Numbered from the stretch's first letter, positions 1 through 9,505 are shown. The stretch is DNA of 64,000 nt from CAVSUB01 sp963730995 (GCA_963730995.1 CAVSUB010000004.1:558001-622000), one strand, 5' to 3'. Made by a program: numbers and translations. The notes: generated by a model from the letters alone, not told the origin.

Positions 1-350
1 CGTGTGCCTGCCCTGGACCGTGGCAGCTTTCGCATCCGAGCGTGCCGGCGGGTGAACGCGGATCCTTGGCCTGGCCGTGGCGCGAGTGCGTGATGCTCTT
101 TTCCTCCGGCTCGTGACAGAGCACGCAGGCGTCGGTGCCGGCGTAGCCCGGAGGCAGGTTGGTGGGCGTTGCCTGGGCAGGCGGTGTCTGGGCGGGCGTT
201 GTCGCCGCGGGAGCTGTCCCCGCGCGGTGGCTGCTGCGCATCGACCAGGCGATCGGCCGTCACGCCGACCCACACGATCCACGCGATCAATCCGAGCCTG
301 AAGAGAAGCGGATTCCGATTCACGCGTCGCGACCCGCGCGCAACTTTCAT
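1..350 (-). CDS. DmsE-like multiheme cytochrome c, N-terminal part, frameshifted
   Basis: The gene runs off the left edge, so only the N-terminus is visible. The ATG at 350 opens an Arg-rich, hydrophobic segment typical of a signal peptide or anchor. Two c-type heme motifs follow on the minus strand, CVLCH (about 113-127) and CESCH (about 14-28), with further His residues that could be distal ligands; the spacing resembles DmsE-family decaheme cytochromes. The signal-peptide frame and the heme frame differ by one base. The switch falls near a GGGG run at about 218-221, so there is either a frameshift mutation or a sequencing error. It is divergent from the formate dehydrogenase operon and may receive electrons from it (inference). 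Family assignment is moderately sure. Confidence 0.6.
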   Translation of the reverse strand, partial: MKVARGSRRVNRNPLLFRLGLIAWIVWVGVTADRLVDAQQPPRGDSSRGDNARPDTACPGNAHQPASGLRRHRRLRALSRAGGKEHHALAPRPGQGSAFTRRHARMRKLPRSRAGT

Positions 351-518
351 ACCGCCGGTGGAGGCGCGACACCTGCCGGAATTCAGTGGCATTCTGTGAC
401 TTCGCCGCACTCACGCCAAGGCGACCGGCTCCGATATTCCGTGACGGCTCCAACATACCGTAACCGCCGCGGGCCGTTTCACGAAGCAAATCGCGTCGAA
501 TCAAAGACATCGCCCGGA

Positions 519-548
519 ACCCCAAGGCATGTTGCTTGCACTTGGGGT
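519..548 (+). promoter_or_regulatory. hairpin in the leader of the formate dehydrogenase operon
   Basis: ACCCCAAG at 519-526 and CTTGGGGT at 541-548 form a perfect 8-bp stem with a 14-nt loop, 22 nt before the ATG at 571. A Shine-Dalgarno-like AAAGGA lies at about 558-563. The hairpin could be an attenuator, a protein-binding site or a messenger-stabilising element. Nothing in the sequence decides between these. Confidence 0.4.
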
Positions 549-570
549 GGCTTCTCGAAAGGAACCGCCC

Positions 571-3500
571 ATGGAAGAACGGGACCGATCCTCCCGCCAG
601 CAGCTCAATCGCCGTGACTGGCTGAAAGCCAGCATCGGCGGCGGCACCGGGCTCGCGCTCGGCGGCCTGCTCGACGTGCCGGCGGTAAGAGCGGCGGCGC
701 AGGAACTTCAAGCTGGCGAACGTCAGCGAGTTCACGACGTCCTGCAACTTCTGCTCGTGCGGGTGCGGCATGGTCGCGTCGGTCCGGGACGGCAAGCTCC
801 TGAGGATGGAGGGCGACTACGACCACATCGTGAATCGCGGGTCGCTGTGCGTCAAAGGCATTTCCATGTTCGCGACGCACACCTCCCCCAGCCGGCTCAC
901 CACGCCGCGCTACCGCGCGCCGGGCAGCGACCACTGGGAGGACATCTCCTGGGACGACGCGATTAACCGGGTGGCGCAGAAGATCCGGAAGACGCGCGAC
1001 GAGACGTGGATCGCGACCGAGAAGGTGGATGCGCCTAAACTCGTCGTGGATTCCGCGGCGGGAGATCGGATCGAGAGCGCCCCGCGGTTCGTCCCTCAGG
1101 AGGGCGGCCCCGCAGAAGTGCCCGTCAATCGGACCGACGCGATCGGCTTCATGGGCGGCGCGCAGAACACGAACGAGGAGTGCTACCTCTTTCAGAAGGC
1201 GGCCCGGCTGCTCGGCATGCCCTATGTCGAACACCAGGCCCGACTTTGACATAGCCCCACGGTCCCCGGTCTGGGGGCCACATTCGGTCGAGGCGCGATG
1301 ACCAACCACTGGGTCGACTTGCAGAACTGCAAGACGATCCTCGTGGAAGGCAGCAACGTCGCCGAAAACCATCCCATGGCCTTCAAGTGGATCCGGAAGG
1401 CCCAGGAGAACGGGGCGACGATCATCCACGTCGATCCGCGGTTTACGCGGACCTCTTCGGCAGCCGACGTCTACGCGCGTATCCGGCCCGGCACCGACGC
1501 CGCGTTTCAGAACACGATGATCAGCCACATCATCGTGAACAAGCTGTACGACGAGGATTACGTCGTCACGCACACCAACGCCCTCTTTCTGGGCGACGAG
1601 GCATTCGACTTCAAGGACGGGCTCTTCAGCGGGTTCGACGCGGAGCACCACAAGTACGACACCAAAACCTGGGGATACCAGCTCGACCCGAAGGGCAAGC
1701 CGCGGATTGCCAAGAGCCTCGACGACCCGCACTGCGTGTTCTCGCGTCTGAAGACCTTCGTCTCGCGGTACACGCTGGAGATGGGCGAGCGCATCACTGG
1801 CATCCCTGCCGATCAGATTCGCCAGATCGCGGAGACGATGGCGAAGAACCGGCCGGGATCCATCCTGTATGCGCTCGGGATGACGCAGCACACGACGGGC
1901 GTGCAGGGCATCCGGGCGTTCACGATCCTGCAACTCCTGCTCGGCAACATCGGCAAGCCGGGCGGCGGCGTCAACGCGCTGCGCGGCGAGCCGAACGTGC
2001 AGGGCGCGTGCGACATGGCCGTGCTCTACAACTACATGCCGGGCTATCTCAACTCGGCGACCAATGCCGAGCCGACGATCTACCACTACGTGCGCAAGAA
2101 CGGGATCGCCGACAGCCGCTACCTGGTCAACACGCTCAAGGCCTTCTTCGGAGACGCCGCCACCAAGGAGAACGGCTACGCCTACGAGTGGCTGCCCAAG
2201 CGCGACGCCGCCAAGGACTACGGCACGCTGCCGATGTTCGAGGATGCGCTCGCCGGCAAACTGAAGATGCTCTGGATCGTCGGCCAGAACCCCGCGGTCA
2301 CGCTGCCCAACCTCAAGCTGACGTTCGATGCGATGGCGAAGCTCGAGACGCTCGTCGTCCAGGAGATCTGGGAAACGGAGACGGCGGCATTCTGGAAGCG
2401 TCCGGGCGTGGACCCGAAGTCGATCAACACCGAGGTGATCCTGCTGCCAGCGGCGTTCTTCATGGAGAAGAACGGCACCATCAGCAACTCGGGCGGCATG
2501 GTGCAATGGCGCCACGCCGCCGTGAAGCCACCGGGACAGGCCAAGCCGGACGGCGAGATCGTGGACCTCGTGTTCCGCAAGGTCCGCGATCTCGTGAAGG
2601 ACTCGACGGCGCCGCGCGACGAGATCATCAAGAAGGCGTTCTGGACCTACACCACGGCCGAGGACGTCCTGCGCGAGATCAACGGGTACGCCCTGCGCGA
2701 CAATCCGGAGACCGGCCTCAAGAAAGGCGACCTCATTCGCAAAGTCAGCGATCTGCGAGCCGACGGGTCCACCTCGTCGGGCGCCTGGATCTACGCGGGA
2801 GTGTTCGCGAACGGCGAGAACCTCTCGAAGCGTCGCGATTCGCAGACCGATCCCGGAGGCCTCGGCCTCTTCCCGGGCTTCGGGTGGACCTGGCCCAACA
2901 ACATGCGAATCCTTTACAACCGTGCCTCGTGCGACCGGGACGGCAAGCCGTATCCGGGGTCGAAACCGATCGTCTGGTGGGACGAGAAAGCGAAGCGCTG
3001 GACAGGGCATGACGTGCCGGACGTTCCTGTCGCGACTGACGGTCCCGACACGCCAAACGGCCAGCGGCCCTTCCACCTCGGCGCGGAGGGCGTCGGGCGC
3101 CTCTTCGCGGCCGTGTATTCGGACCCCGACCCCCGGTATACCGATTACTGGCGCGACGTGGCCTACGTGCCGAAGGACGGCCCGCTCCCGGAGATGTACG
3201 AACCCATCGAAAGCCCGGTGGAAAACGTCCTTCACCCGGAGGTGAAGAGCAACCCGACGGTCAAGTATCCGCGCGTCCCGTCGCATCAGCCCATCGGCAC
3301 CGCCGAGAAGTACCCCTACGTGCTGATGACGTCGACCGTCGCCGAACACTGGTGCTGCGGCTCGACGACGCGAAACATTCCCTGGCTCAACGAGCTGATT
3401 CCCGAACCGGTGCTCGAGCTGCCTGTCGTCCTCGCTCAGAAGCTCGACGTGAAATCGGGGGATTGGGTCCGCGTTTCGTCGGCGCGGGGTGAGCTCGAGG

Positions 3501-3745
3501 TCAAGGCCCTCGTCACGCCCCGCATGAAGGCGCTGAAAATCGGCGAGCAGGAGGTCACCGTCGTCTGGATGCCGTACAACTGGGGCTTCCAGGGGCTGTC
3601 GACCGGCCCGAGCGTCAACCACCTCACAATCGACGCCGCGGATCCCGGAGCGGGAACCCAGGAGAGCAAGGCCTGCCTCGTCAACGTCGTCAAGACCGGC
3701 CGCTCGGCCGCGCGAAGATCCGTCTCACCGAGGGGGCGCACATGA
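571..3745 (+). CDS. fdhA: selenocysteine-containing formate dehydrogenase catalytic subunit (FdnG/FdoG type), one frameshift
   Basis: This is the molybdopterin (Mo or W) catalytic subunit oxidising formate to CO2, about 1,058 residues (E. coli FdnG has 1,015). The N-terminus has a Tat motif, RRDWLK, implying export of the folded enzyme. A [4Fe-4S] site follows (CNFCSCGC, then a Cys in GSLCVKG). An in-frame TGA at 1247-1249 sits exactly where FdnG has selenocysteine: ARL-U-HSPTV followed by FGRGAMTNHWVD. Reading continues in the same frame to 3745. A SECIS-like hairpin follows the TGA. Separately, the Tat signal (frame of 571) and the Cys motif (frame of 770) are one base out of register; removing one G at 702-703 restores AAAQNFKLANVSEF. 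The stop overlaps the next ATG by 4 nt (ATGA). Confidence 0.93.
1247..1280 (+). promoter_or_regulatory. UGA selenocysteine codon with bacterial SECIS element
   Basis: Directly after the TGA the RNA can fold into a stem GG-U-CCCC / GGGG-G-CC with apical loop GGUCU. The GGUC begins 18 nt after the UGA, and a U lies 14 nt after it at the base of the upper stem. In E. coli fdhF/fdnG SECIS elements the SelB-contacting bulged U17 and loop G23-U24 occupy these same positions. The selA, selB, selC and selD genes are not in this window and must be elsewhere if the codon is read. Confidence 0.85.
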
Positions 3746-5937
3746 CGTCGGAACCTTCCACGGGCCCGATCAGGGCGACGCTGATCGACATCGCCAACTG
3801 CATCGGCTGCCGGGCGTGCCAGGTGGCCTGCAAGCAGTGGAACGAGCGCGAGGGCGAGGACACCGAGCTCGAAGCTGACCTGGGGTTCCAGAACCCGGCG
3901 GTGCTCAGCGCGAAGACGTACACCCTCATCAAGTTCCTCGAGATGGAGAACCCGGCCAAGCCGGGCGGGCTGGATGCCAATTACGTGATGCAGCGGTGCC
4001 TCCATTGCCTGGAGCCGGCCTGCGTCTCCGCCTGCCCGACGACCGCGCTCCAGCGCCAACCCGACGGTCCGGTGTCGTACGACGCCGACGAGTGCATCGG
4101 CTGCCGCTACTGCATGCTGGCGTGTCCGTGGGACGTGCCGACCGCGGATTGGAATTCGCGCGCCCCGAAGATCTCGAAGTGCACGCATTGCGCCGACCGC
4201 GTCGCTCAGCCGGTGCCGATCGCGTTCAACGGACAGGCGTTGTCCGAGGACGCGGGTAAGCGGTTCGCCGACACCATCGCGGTTCCCGCCTGCGTCAAGG
4301 CGTGCCCCGCCGACGCCCTGCGCTACGGAACCCGGGACGAGATGCTGGCGCTCGCGCACAAGCGTATTGCGGACCGGCCCGACAAGTACGTCGACCACGT
4401 CTACGGAGAGAAGGAGCTGGGCGGGACGAGCGTGCTGTATCTGTCGAGAGTGCCGTTCGATAAGCTCGGCTTCCCGACGTATGGCGAGAAGCCCTTTCCG
4501 GCCTTCACCAAGACGGCGCTCGGCGCCGTTCCCCCCGCCGTGATGGCCGTCGGCGCCCTGCTCGGCGCCGCGTACGCCTCCTTCCGAAAACGGGTTCAGA
4601 AGGTGGCGGACGCCTCGGCTGCGTCGAAGCATTCCGAACACCACGGCCACGTCGAGTTCGAGCCTCTCCGGAAGGAGCTGATGACCCCCTTCAACTGGGT
4701 CCTCCTCCTGATCATGGCGTTTGGCGCCATCACGTTCGTCGCGCGGTTCGCTCTGGGGCTCGGCGGAAGCACGAACCTCTCCGACACATACCCGTGGGGC
4801 CTGTGGATCCTCTTCGACCTTGTGTGGATCGCGGTGGCCGCGGGCGCCTTCGTGCTGGCCGGCGTGATCTATGTCTTCCAGCGAAAGGACCTCTACGGGC
4901 TGGGGCGCACCGCCGTCCTGATGGGCCTCCTGAGCTACTCCTTCGTGACGGTCACTCTCGTCGCCGACCTCGGGCTGCCCTGGAACTCATACCAGCTCGC
5001 CCTCCAGGCTCCGGAGCACTCGGCGATGTTCGAGGTCTCGTGGTGTGTCGGCCTCTACGTCACGATCCTCCTGCTCGAGTTCCTGCCAGTGCCCTTCGAG
5101 CAATGGGGATTCCAGCGAGCCGCGGCGGTCTTGCGGAGATGGAACGGCGCCTACGTTGCGGCGGCGGTGACGCTCTTCGTCTACCTGATGTCGCGCAACC
5201 TCCTCTACGCCCTCGCGACGGCCGTGGTCTTCGGCACCCTCGCCTGGATCTTCCGCGCGCGGGACCAGAAAGCCGAACCGATCATGCTCGCGATCGCCGC
5301 CGTCACGCTGTCGACCATGCACCAGAGCTCGCTCGGCTCCCTGTACCTGCTGATGCCGAACATGCTCGCCTCGCAGTGGTGGTCTCCCGTGATGCCCGTT
5401 TCCTTCTTCCTGTCGTCGATCGCGGCCGGAACCGCGCTCGTGATCCTCATCGACATGTGGATCTCGAAGGGGTGGCGCCGCCCGCTCGAGATCGCGCGGC
5501 TCGCCTCGGTCGGGCAGATCGCATTCTGGGCGCTGCTCGCCTACCTCGTGTTTCGCCTCGGCGACATGGCGATCCGCAACCAGCTCTCCGGCGCCTTCGC
5601 CGGAAGGCTCGGAATGGCCTTCGCGGCCGAGATTCTTCTCGGTGGCGTGCTTCCGCTCATCCTGCTGGCCCGCAAGTCGCTTCGGCAGCGTGCGGACGTG
5701 CTGTTCGTCGCGGCCCTCCTCACGGTCCTCGGCGTGGCGTACAACCGCATGAACGTCGTCCTCTTCGCGATGACTTTCCGGGGCCGGATGCCCTGGGGCG
5801 CACCGGAAGTGTACGCGCCGTCGATCGTCGAGTGGGGCGTGTCGATCGGCCTGATCGCCGCCACCATCTTCTTGTTCGGTCTCGGCGCGCGGCTGATGCC
5901 CGTGCTGTCAAAGAATGAAGTGGCGCACACCGCATGA
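3742..5937 (+). CDS. fused formate dehydrogenase iron-sulfur / NrfD-type membrane subunit
   Basis: This 731-residue protein joins two subunits that are normally separate. Residues 1-250 are a ferredoxin-like electron-transfer subunit with 16 cysteines in four clusters (C20/23/26/30, C86/89/94/98, C118/121/124/128, C147/150/184/188), enough for four [4Fe-4S] centres. A linker with a hydrophobic stretch near 260-280 follows. Residues about 315-720 form a multi-span membrane domain of the NrfD/HybB quinone-interacting type, ending with RMNVVLFAMTFRGRMPWGAP and YAPSIVEW signatures. It should carry electrons from formate to the quinone pool without a FdnI-type cytochrome b. Start and stop both overlap neighbours by 4 nt, so translation is probably coupled. 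Confidence 0.88.
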   Translation: MTSEPSTGPIRATLIDIANCIGCRACQVACKQWNEREGEDTELEADLGFQNPAVLSAKTYTLIKFLEMENPAKPGGLDANYVMQRCLHCLEPACVSACPTTALQRQPDGPVSYDADECIGCRYCMLACPWDVPTADWNSRAPKISKCTHCADRVAQPVPIAFNGQALSEDAGKRFADTIAVPACVKACPADALRYGTRDEMLALAHKRIADRPDKYVDHVYGEKELGGTSVLYLSRVPFDKLGFPTYGEKPFPAFTKTALGAVPPAVMAVGALLGAAYASFRKRVQKVADASAASKHSEHHGHVEFEPLRKELMTPFNWVLLLIMAFGAITFVARFALGLGGSTNLSDTYPWGLWILFDLVWIAVAAGAFVLAGVIYVFQRKDLYGLGRTAVLMGLLSYSFVTVTLVADLGLPWNSYQLALQAPEHSAMFEVSWCVGLYVTILLLEFLPVPFEQWGFQRAAAVLRRWNGAYVAAAVTLFVYLMSRNLLYALATAVVFGTLAWIFRARDQKAEPIMLAIAAVTLSTMHQSSLGSLYLLMPNMLASQWWSPVMPVSFFLSSIAAGTALVILIDMWISKGWRRPLEIARLASVGQIAFWALLAYLVFRLGDMAIRNQLSGAFAGRLGMAFAAEILLGGVLPLILLARKSLRQRADVLFVAALLTVLGVAYNRMNVVLFAMTFRGRMPWGAPEVYAPSIVEWGVSIGLIAATIFLFGLGARLMPVLSKNEVAHTA

Positions 5938-6716
5938 CCCGGGACGTGTGGCTGGCGCGGCATCCCTACCTGCAGCCGGTCGCGGACGTGCAATCGCTCG
6001 TCGAAGCGGCGGCAGACGGGATTGCCGTCCCCAGCGCGCCGACCCCCGACTGGGAGCATTACGCCGCGGACTTTCACGCGGGCATGCCGTTGCTGCGGAG
6101 CTCCACGGTTGCGTTCGACTTCAGCGCGGTCGAAACGGCCGTTCACTCGCTTATCAGGAGTCTTGCGTCGGCTTCATTGCCGGAACCGCTGGCGGCACCG
6201 TGCCGGGACCTCGAAGCGGAGATCGAGACGACGGATTCGCGCTCGCCGGGGCATCCCGGACTGCTCCACTACCTGGGATGGGTAGTCCTGGTTCGTTACC
6301 TGGCACCGGTCGTCAGCGCCTTCGATGCGTGGCGGGACGAGGAGCAGTGGCTCCGCAACTATTGCCCGATGTGCGGCGAGCCGCCGACGATGGCGCAGCT
6401 GGTGGGGAAGGATCCGGGCCGCATGCGCATGCTGTCGTGCGGCCGCTGCCGCACCCGCTGGCGCTACAGCCGCACCGCTTGTCCGTTCTGCGACGCGCAG
6501 GGCGAACATCGTCTGGCAGTGGTGGCGGTCGAAGGCGAGGCGGGATTGCGCATCGACTACTGCGACGGGTGTAGCGGCTATCTCAAGACCTACGACGGCG
6601 AGGGGAGCGAGAGCGTCCTGCTCGCCGACTGGACGTCACTCCACCTCGACATGATTGCCCGCGATCGCGGCCTCAAGCGGCTGGCTGCGTCGCTCTACGA
6701 TCTCGACGCGCGCTAG
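5934..6716 (+). CDS. fdhE: FdhE-like formate dehydrogenase accessory protein
   Basis: The 260-residue protein has the four CxxC pairs of FdhE: C144/C147, C169/C172, C183/C186 and C210/C213, which in the family hold iron in a rubredoxin-like setting. FdhE is a cytoplasmic factor that binds the catalytic subunit and is needed for active respiratory formate dehydrogenase. Its ATG overlaps the previous stop by 4 nt, placing it third in the operon. That is the expected partner for a Tat-exported FdhA. Confidence 0.88.
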   Translation: MTRDVWLARHPYLQPVADVQSLVEAAADGIAVPSAPTPDWEHYAADFHAGMPLLRSSTVAFDFSAVETAVHSLIRSLASASLPEPLAAPCRDLEAEIETTDSRSPGHPGLLHYLGWVVLVRYLAPVVSAFDAWRDEEQWLRNYCPMCGEPPTMAQLVGKDPGRMRMLSCGRCRTRWRYSRTACPFCDAQGEHRLAVVAVEGEAGLRIDYCDGCSGYLKTYDGEGSESVLLADWTSLHLDMIARDRGLKRLAASLYDLDAR

Positions 6717-6950
6717 ACCGCTCGCCCGATCGCGCGCGCCCCGCAAACAGGCTCCGCTTTTCAGATCTCCTTCAGCGCAACGAGCCGCGCCCGATCAGCT
6801 GACAGCTGACGGCGAGAGCCGCTCAGGCGTAGGCATCGGTCACATTCCTCCCTCGCGGTCCGTCATGCTGGTGACGGACCACTGGTGATAGCTTCTTCCT
6901 CACAAAAGCACGAACTTCCGCTTCGGGCTCCGTCTTCTGAGGAGGTCCCA
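6717..6950. other. intergenic region with short AGCTGAC repeats
   Basis: No gene is supported here. Around 6796-6828 there are two AGCTGAC heptamers followed by degenerate copies, the same 7-bp motif found in longer arrays at about 28980 and 31870. Confidence 0.5.
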
Positions 6951-7165
6951 TTGAACTGGAACAGGTGGATTCGGCAGACGCACCGCTGGGTGGCCATTGC
7001 CTTTACGGTGACGGTCATCGCCAACTTCATCGCGCTGGCACAGGGGGTGGGATGCCGCCGCCGTGGGTGACCTACTCGCCGTTGCCCCCGCTCGCCTTGC
7101 TCCTGTTCACCGGTCTGTACATGTTCGTGCTTCCGTATGCCACCAGGTGGCGCAGCGGCCGGTGA
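6951..7165 (+). CDS. small two-helix membrane protein, one frameshift
   Basis: A strong Shine-Dalgarno GAGGAGG (6939-6945) precedes a TTG start at 6951, giving MNWNRWIRQTHRWVAIAFTV. The first membrane helix spans roughly residues 13-32. The frame breaks at a GGGGG run near 7042-7047; restoring one G continues into GMPPPWVTYSPLPPLALLLF, a second helix, and ends at the TGA at 7163-7165. The intact protein would be about 71 residues. Function is unknown; the RQTHRWVA pattern recalls small proteins with two membrane helices. Either start or frame could be a sequencing artefact. Confidence 0.55.
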
Positions 7166-7170
7166 CAACC

Positions 7171-7659
7171 ATGAAGAAAGCGACAACCACGATGATCAAG
7201 ACGATGAAAAGGAAGAGTGCCTCGAAGCTAGGAGAAGGAGGAGACTCTCCCTCCCGGCTGATAGATGCGAGGATCAAGGAGGTGGGTGACTGGCGTGGCG
7301 AGATGCTCGCACGCGTCCGAATGCTCATCAAGCAGGTCGACCCCGAAGTGGTCGAGGAGTGGAAGTGGAGAGGGGTTCCGGTGTGGTCGCACGCCGGAAT
7401 GATCTGCACAGGCGAGACGTACAAGAATCTCGTAAAGGTTACCTTCGCCAAGGGCGCCTCACTGGAGGACCCTTCGGACCTCTTCAACTCCAGCCTCGAG
7501 GGCAACACCCGTCGCGCCATCGACTTCCATGAGGGCGACAAGATCGATGAAAAGGCGTTGAAGGCGCTCATTCGCGCCGCCGTGGCGTTGAACACGTCGG
7601 CTCGAGCTGCCGCTCGCCCACGCGGAACCCGGACTCCTCAAAGCCGAGCGATACGCTGA
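7171..7659 (+). CDS. DUF1801 domain protein
   Basis: This 162-residue cytoplasmic protein starts with a Lys-rich segment (MKKATTTMIKTMKRKS) followed by a DUF1801 (YdhG-like) domain, recognised from VPVWSHAGMICTGETYKN, VKVTFAKGASLEDPSDLFN and IDFHEGDKIDEKALKALI. Members are small stand-alone proteins of unsettled biochemical role. The ATG at 7171 lies 6 nt after the preceding small membrane gene, so the two may be cotranscribed. The C-terminal 25 residues are Arg/Ala-rich and may be a poorly conserved tail. Confidence 0.8.
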   Translation: MKKATTTMIKTMKRKSASKLGEGGDSPSRLIDARIKEVGDWRGEMLARVRMLIKQVDPEVVEEWKWRGVPVWSHAGMICTGETYKNLVKVTFAKGASLEDPSDLFNSSLEGNTRRAIDFHEGDKIDEKALKALIRAAVALNTSARAAARPRGTRTPQSRAIR

Positions 7660-7719
7660 TTTCCCTGTGGGCTCCGCGACCCCAACCCTCTTGCCGCGAG
7701 GTGGCGGGTCCGCGTCAAT

Positions 7720-8520
7720 TCATTTCGACGAGGATCCAAGGATGTCCAGCGTCTTCCGGATCAATGAATCGAGATGGGGTGGCCTCAGAATATCGACATG
7801 GCCACAAGGCAACTCGAACACGGAGAGGCGGTCGGCGGTAACGACAGTCGCCCAGGCGTCGCGGGCAGGCACGAGGCGATCGAAGACGCCCTGATGCTCC
7901 TGCCTGGACGTCAGTACGTGGACGCGCCCGTTGTAGGGACGAGGACGAAAGTCCTGTGCGGCCCGATACGTCTTCCTGTAGGGCACCGCTTTCCTGACCG
8001 GGTCACCCTTGACCGTGCCGATCAGGCGCTCCTTCAGGCCCCGCAGCCGCCACTGGATATTGCGCAGTCGGCTCGACAGCGCTGACCTGTCGCCCAGTGC
8101 GGAAGGCGATAGTCCGGTGCGGATGAGACTCGCAACGGCGGCCAGAACAGAGCGCTGTTCGAGTACAACGGGGTAGGAGTCCCAGAGAATCAACTCCTCG
8201 ACGCGTTCCCCTGCCTCGCTGAGTTGGCACGCCATCTCGAACGCGACAAGGCCACCGAACGAAAATCCGACGAAACAGTAAGGGCCATTCGGGCAGATTC
8301 GACGGACCTGCGAAACCAGGACGCGGCGACCTCCTCGATCGCGGTGCTGTGAGGGTCGTCGGCCCTGATCGGCGGAAACGCCAGGCGATCGAAGTAAGGA
8401 TGGCGCCCGGCCAGTGCCTTGACCATCGGCGCTGGAAACACTCCGTAGCCTTCCATGACCGGAACGTAGAACACGGGTGTTCCGGGGCCGTCGCCGAGCA
8501 GGCCGACACCCTCAGCCGAT
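7720..8520 (-). pseudogene. type II / NRPS-like thioesterase remnant
   Basis: The minus strand encodes an alpha/beta-hydrolase thioesterase broken by frameshifts. The N-terminal frame reads GDGPGTPVFYVPVMEGYG, then IEEVAAS. After a one-base shift near 8315 it becomes LVSQVRRICPNGPYCFVGFS-FGGLVAFEMACQLSEAG, containing the GxSxG nucleophile elbow (GFSFG at about 8248-8262). The catalytic His is probably in ELPCGHVDIL near the C-terminus. In nonribosomal peptide or polyketide systems such domains release or edit the product, but no condensation, adenylation or carrier domain lies nearby. The 5' end is unclear and may overlap the end of ppk2. It is either a decayed gene or carries sequencing errors. 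Confidence 0.6.
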
Positions 8521-8567
8521 GGCGGCCGCCCCGGGGAGAGCCTGCCAGATCGTGCTGTTGAGTTCGG

Positions 8568-9458
8568 TTACCCCTTTCCGTCCTCGGCCATCAGGATCCG
8601 TTTGACCTCCTGGAGCTCGTTTTTCTTTGCCTCGGTCACCCTGGGAAACGAGAGCTCGAGGTCGGCCATCGTCTGCCAGACGATCGCAGCCACGGCCAGG
8701 CGCGTGAACCATTTGTTGTTCGCAGGGACGACGTACCACGGCGCGTGCGACGTGCTCGTGTTCGCGAGCATGTCCTCGTAGGCCTTCATGTAGTCGTCCC
8801 AGAACGTGCGCTCCTTGGCATCGCCGATCGAGAACTTCCAGTTCTTGTCTTCTTCGTCGATGCGCGACAGGAACCTGCGGCGCTGTTCGTCCTTCGAAAC
8901 ATTCAGGAAGAACTTGAGGACGACCGTGCCGTTGTTGGTGAGGTACTCTTCGAATGCGCAGATTTCCCGGAAGCGGCGCTTCCAGATTCCTGACCCTTTC
9001 AGATTTTCGGGAAGCTGCTGGGATGCGAGGATCTCCCGGTGCACGCGCGCGACGAGGACTTCTTCGTAGTACGACCGGTTGTGGATGCCGATGCGTCCGC
9101 GCTCGGGGAGCGCCTTCATCGAACGCCACAGATAATCGTGGTCCCGCTCTTCGGCCGACGGACCCTTGAACGAGAACACCTGGCACCCTTGCGGGTTGAC
9201 GCCGGAGAGCACGTGCCGGATTGCCCCGTCTTTCCCGGCGGCGTCCATGGCCTGAAAGATCACCAGCACCGAGTACGTGTCCTGCGCGTACAACAACGCC
9301 TGCTGCTTGGACAACCGCTTGACGCCATCCAGCAGCATCGTCTTGGCCTTGGTGGCGTCCTTCACCGAGCCGGTCCAGTCCGGATCGTACTTCTTGAGTC
9401 GAACCTTCCGGCCCGGAGGTACGGACAACCGCTGCATCAACTTTCGGATTTCTTTCAT
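8568..9458 (-). CDS. ppk2: polyphosphate kinase 2 family protein
   Basis: The 296-residue protein transfers phosphate between polyphosphate and nucleotides in the cytoplasm. A Walker A motif AMDAAGKDG lies at residues 70-78, followed by GPSAEERDHDYLWR and the Walker B region GIHNRSYYEEVLVARVH. Length fits single-domain PPK2. The start is chosen at 9458 because AAGGAG lies 7 nt upstream; an upstream in-frame extension to 9509 lacks such a site. Whether the enzyme favours ADP, GDP or AMP cannot be read from the sequence. Confidence 0.92.
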   Translation of the reverse strand: MKEIRKLMQRLSVPPGRKVRLKKYDPDWTGSVKDATKAKTMLLDGVKRLSKQQALLYAQDTYSVLVIFQAMDAAGKDGAIRHVLSGVNPQGCQVFSFKGPSAEERDHDYLWRSMKALPERGRIGIHNRSYYEEVLVARVHREILASQQLPENLKGSGIWKRRFREICAFEEYLTNNGTVVLKFFLNVSKDEQRRRFLSRIDEEDKNWKFSIGDAKERTFWDDYMKAYEDMLANTSTSHAPWYVVPANNKWFTRLAVAAIVWQTMADLELSFPRVTEAKKNELQEVKRILMAEDGKG

Positions 9459-9505
9459 CGTGATCTCCTTTTTCGCAGGAATGATTAGCGTTCTTGTGGG
9501 AATCG

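Noticed and set aside
1247..1297. TGA as a true stop, giving two separate genes
   Set aside because: The residues on both sides align with FdnG without a gap, the frame is unchanged and a SECIS-like hairpin follows; no ribosome site precedes the ATG at 1298.
605..3622. A 1,005-codon open frame antisense to fdhA
   Set aside because: Its translation is Arg/Val/Asp-rich without family motifs; it is the usual mirror frame of a GC-rich gene whose sense strand has clear FdhA homology.
7720..8520. A nonribosomal peptide cluster
   Set aside because: Only a thioesterase piece is present; neighbours are DUF1801 and PPK2 with no carrier or adenylation domains.
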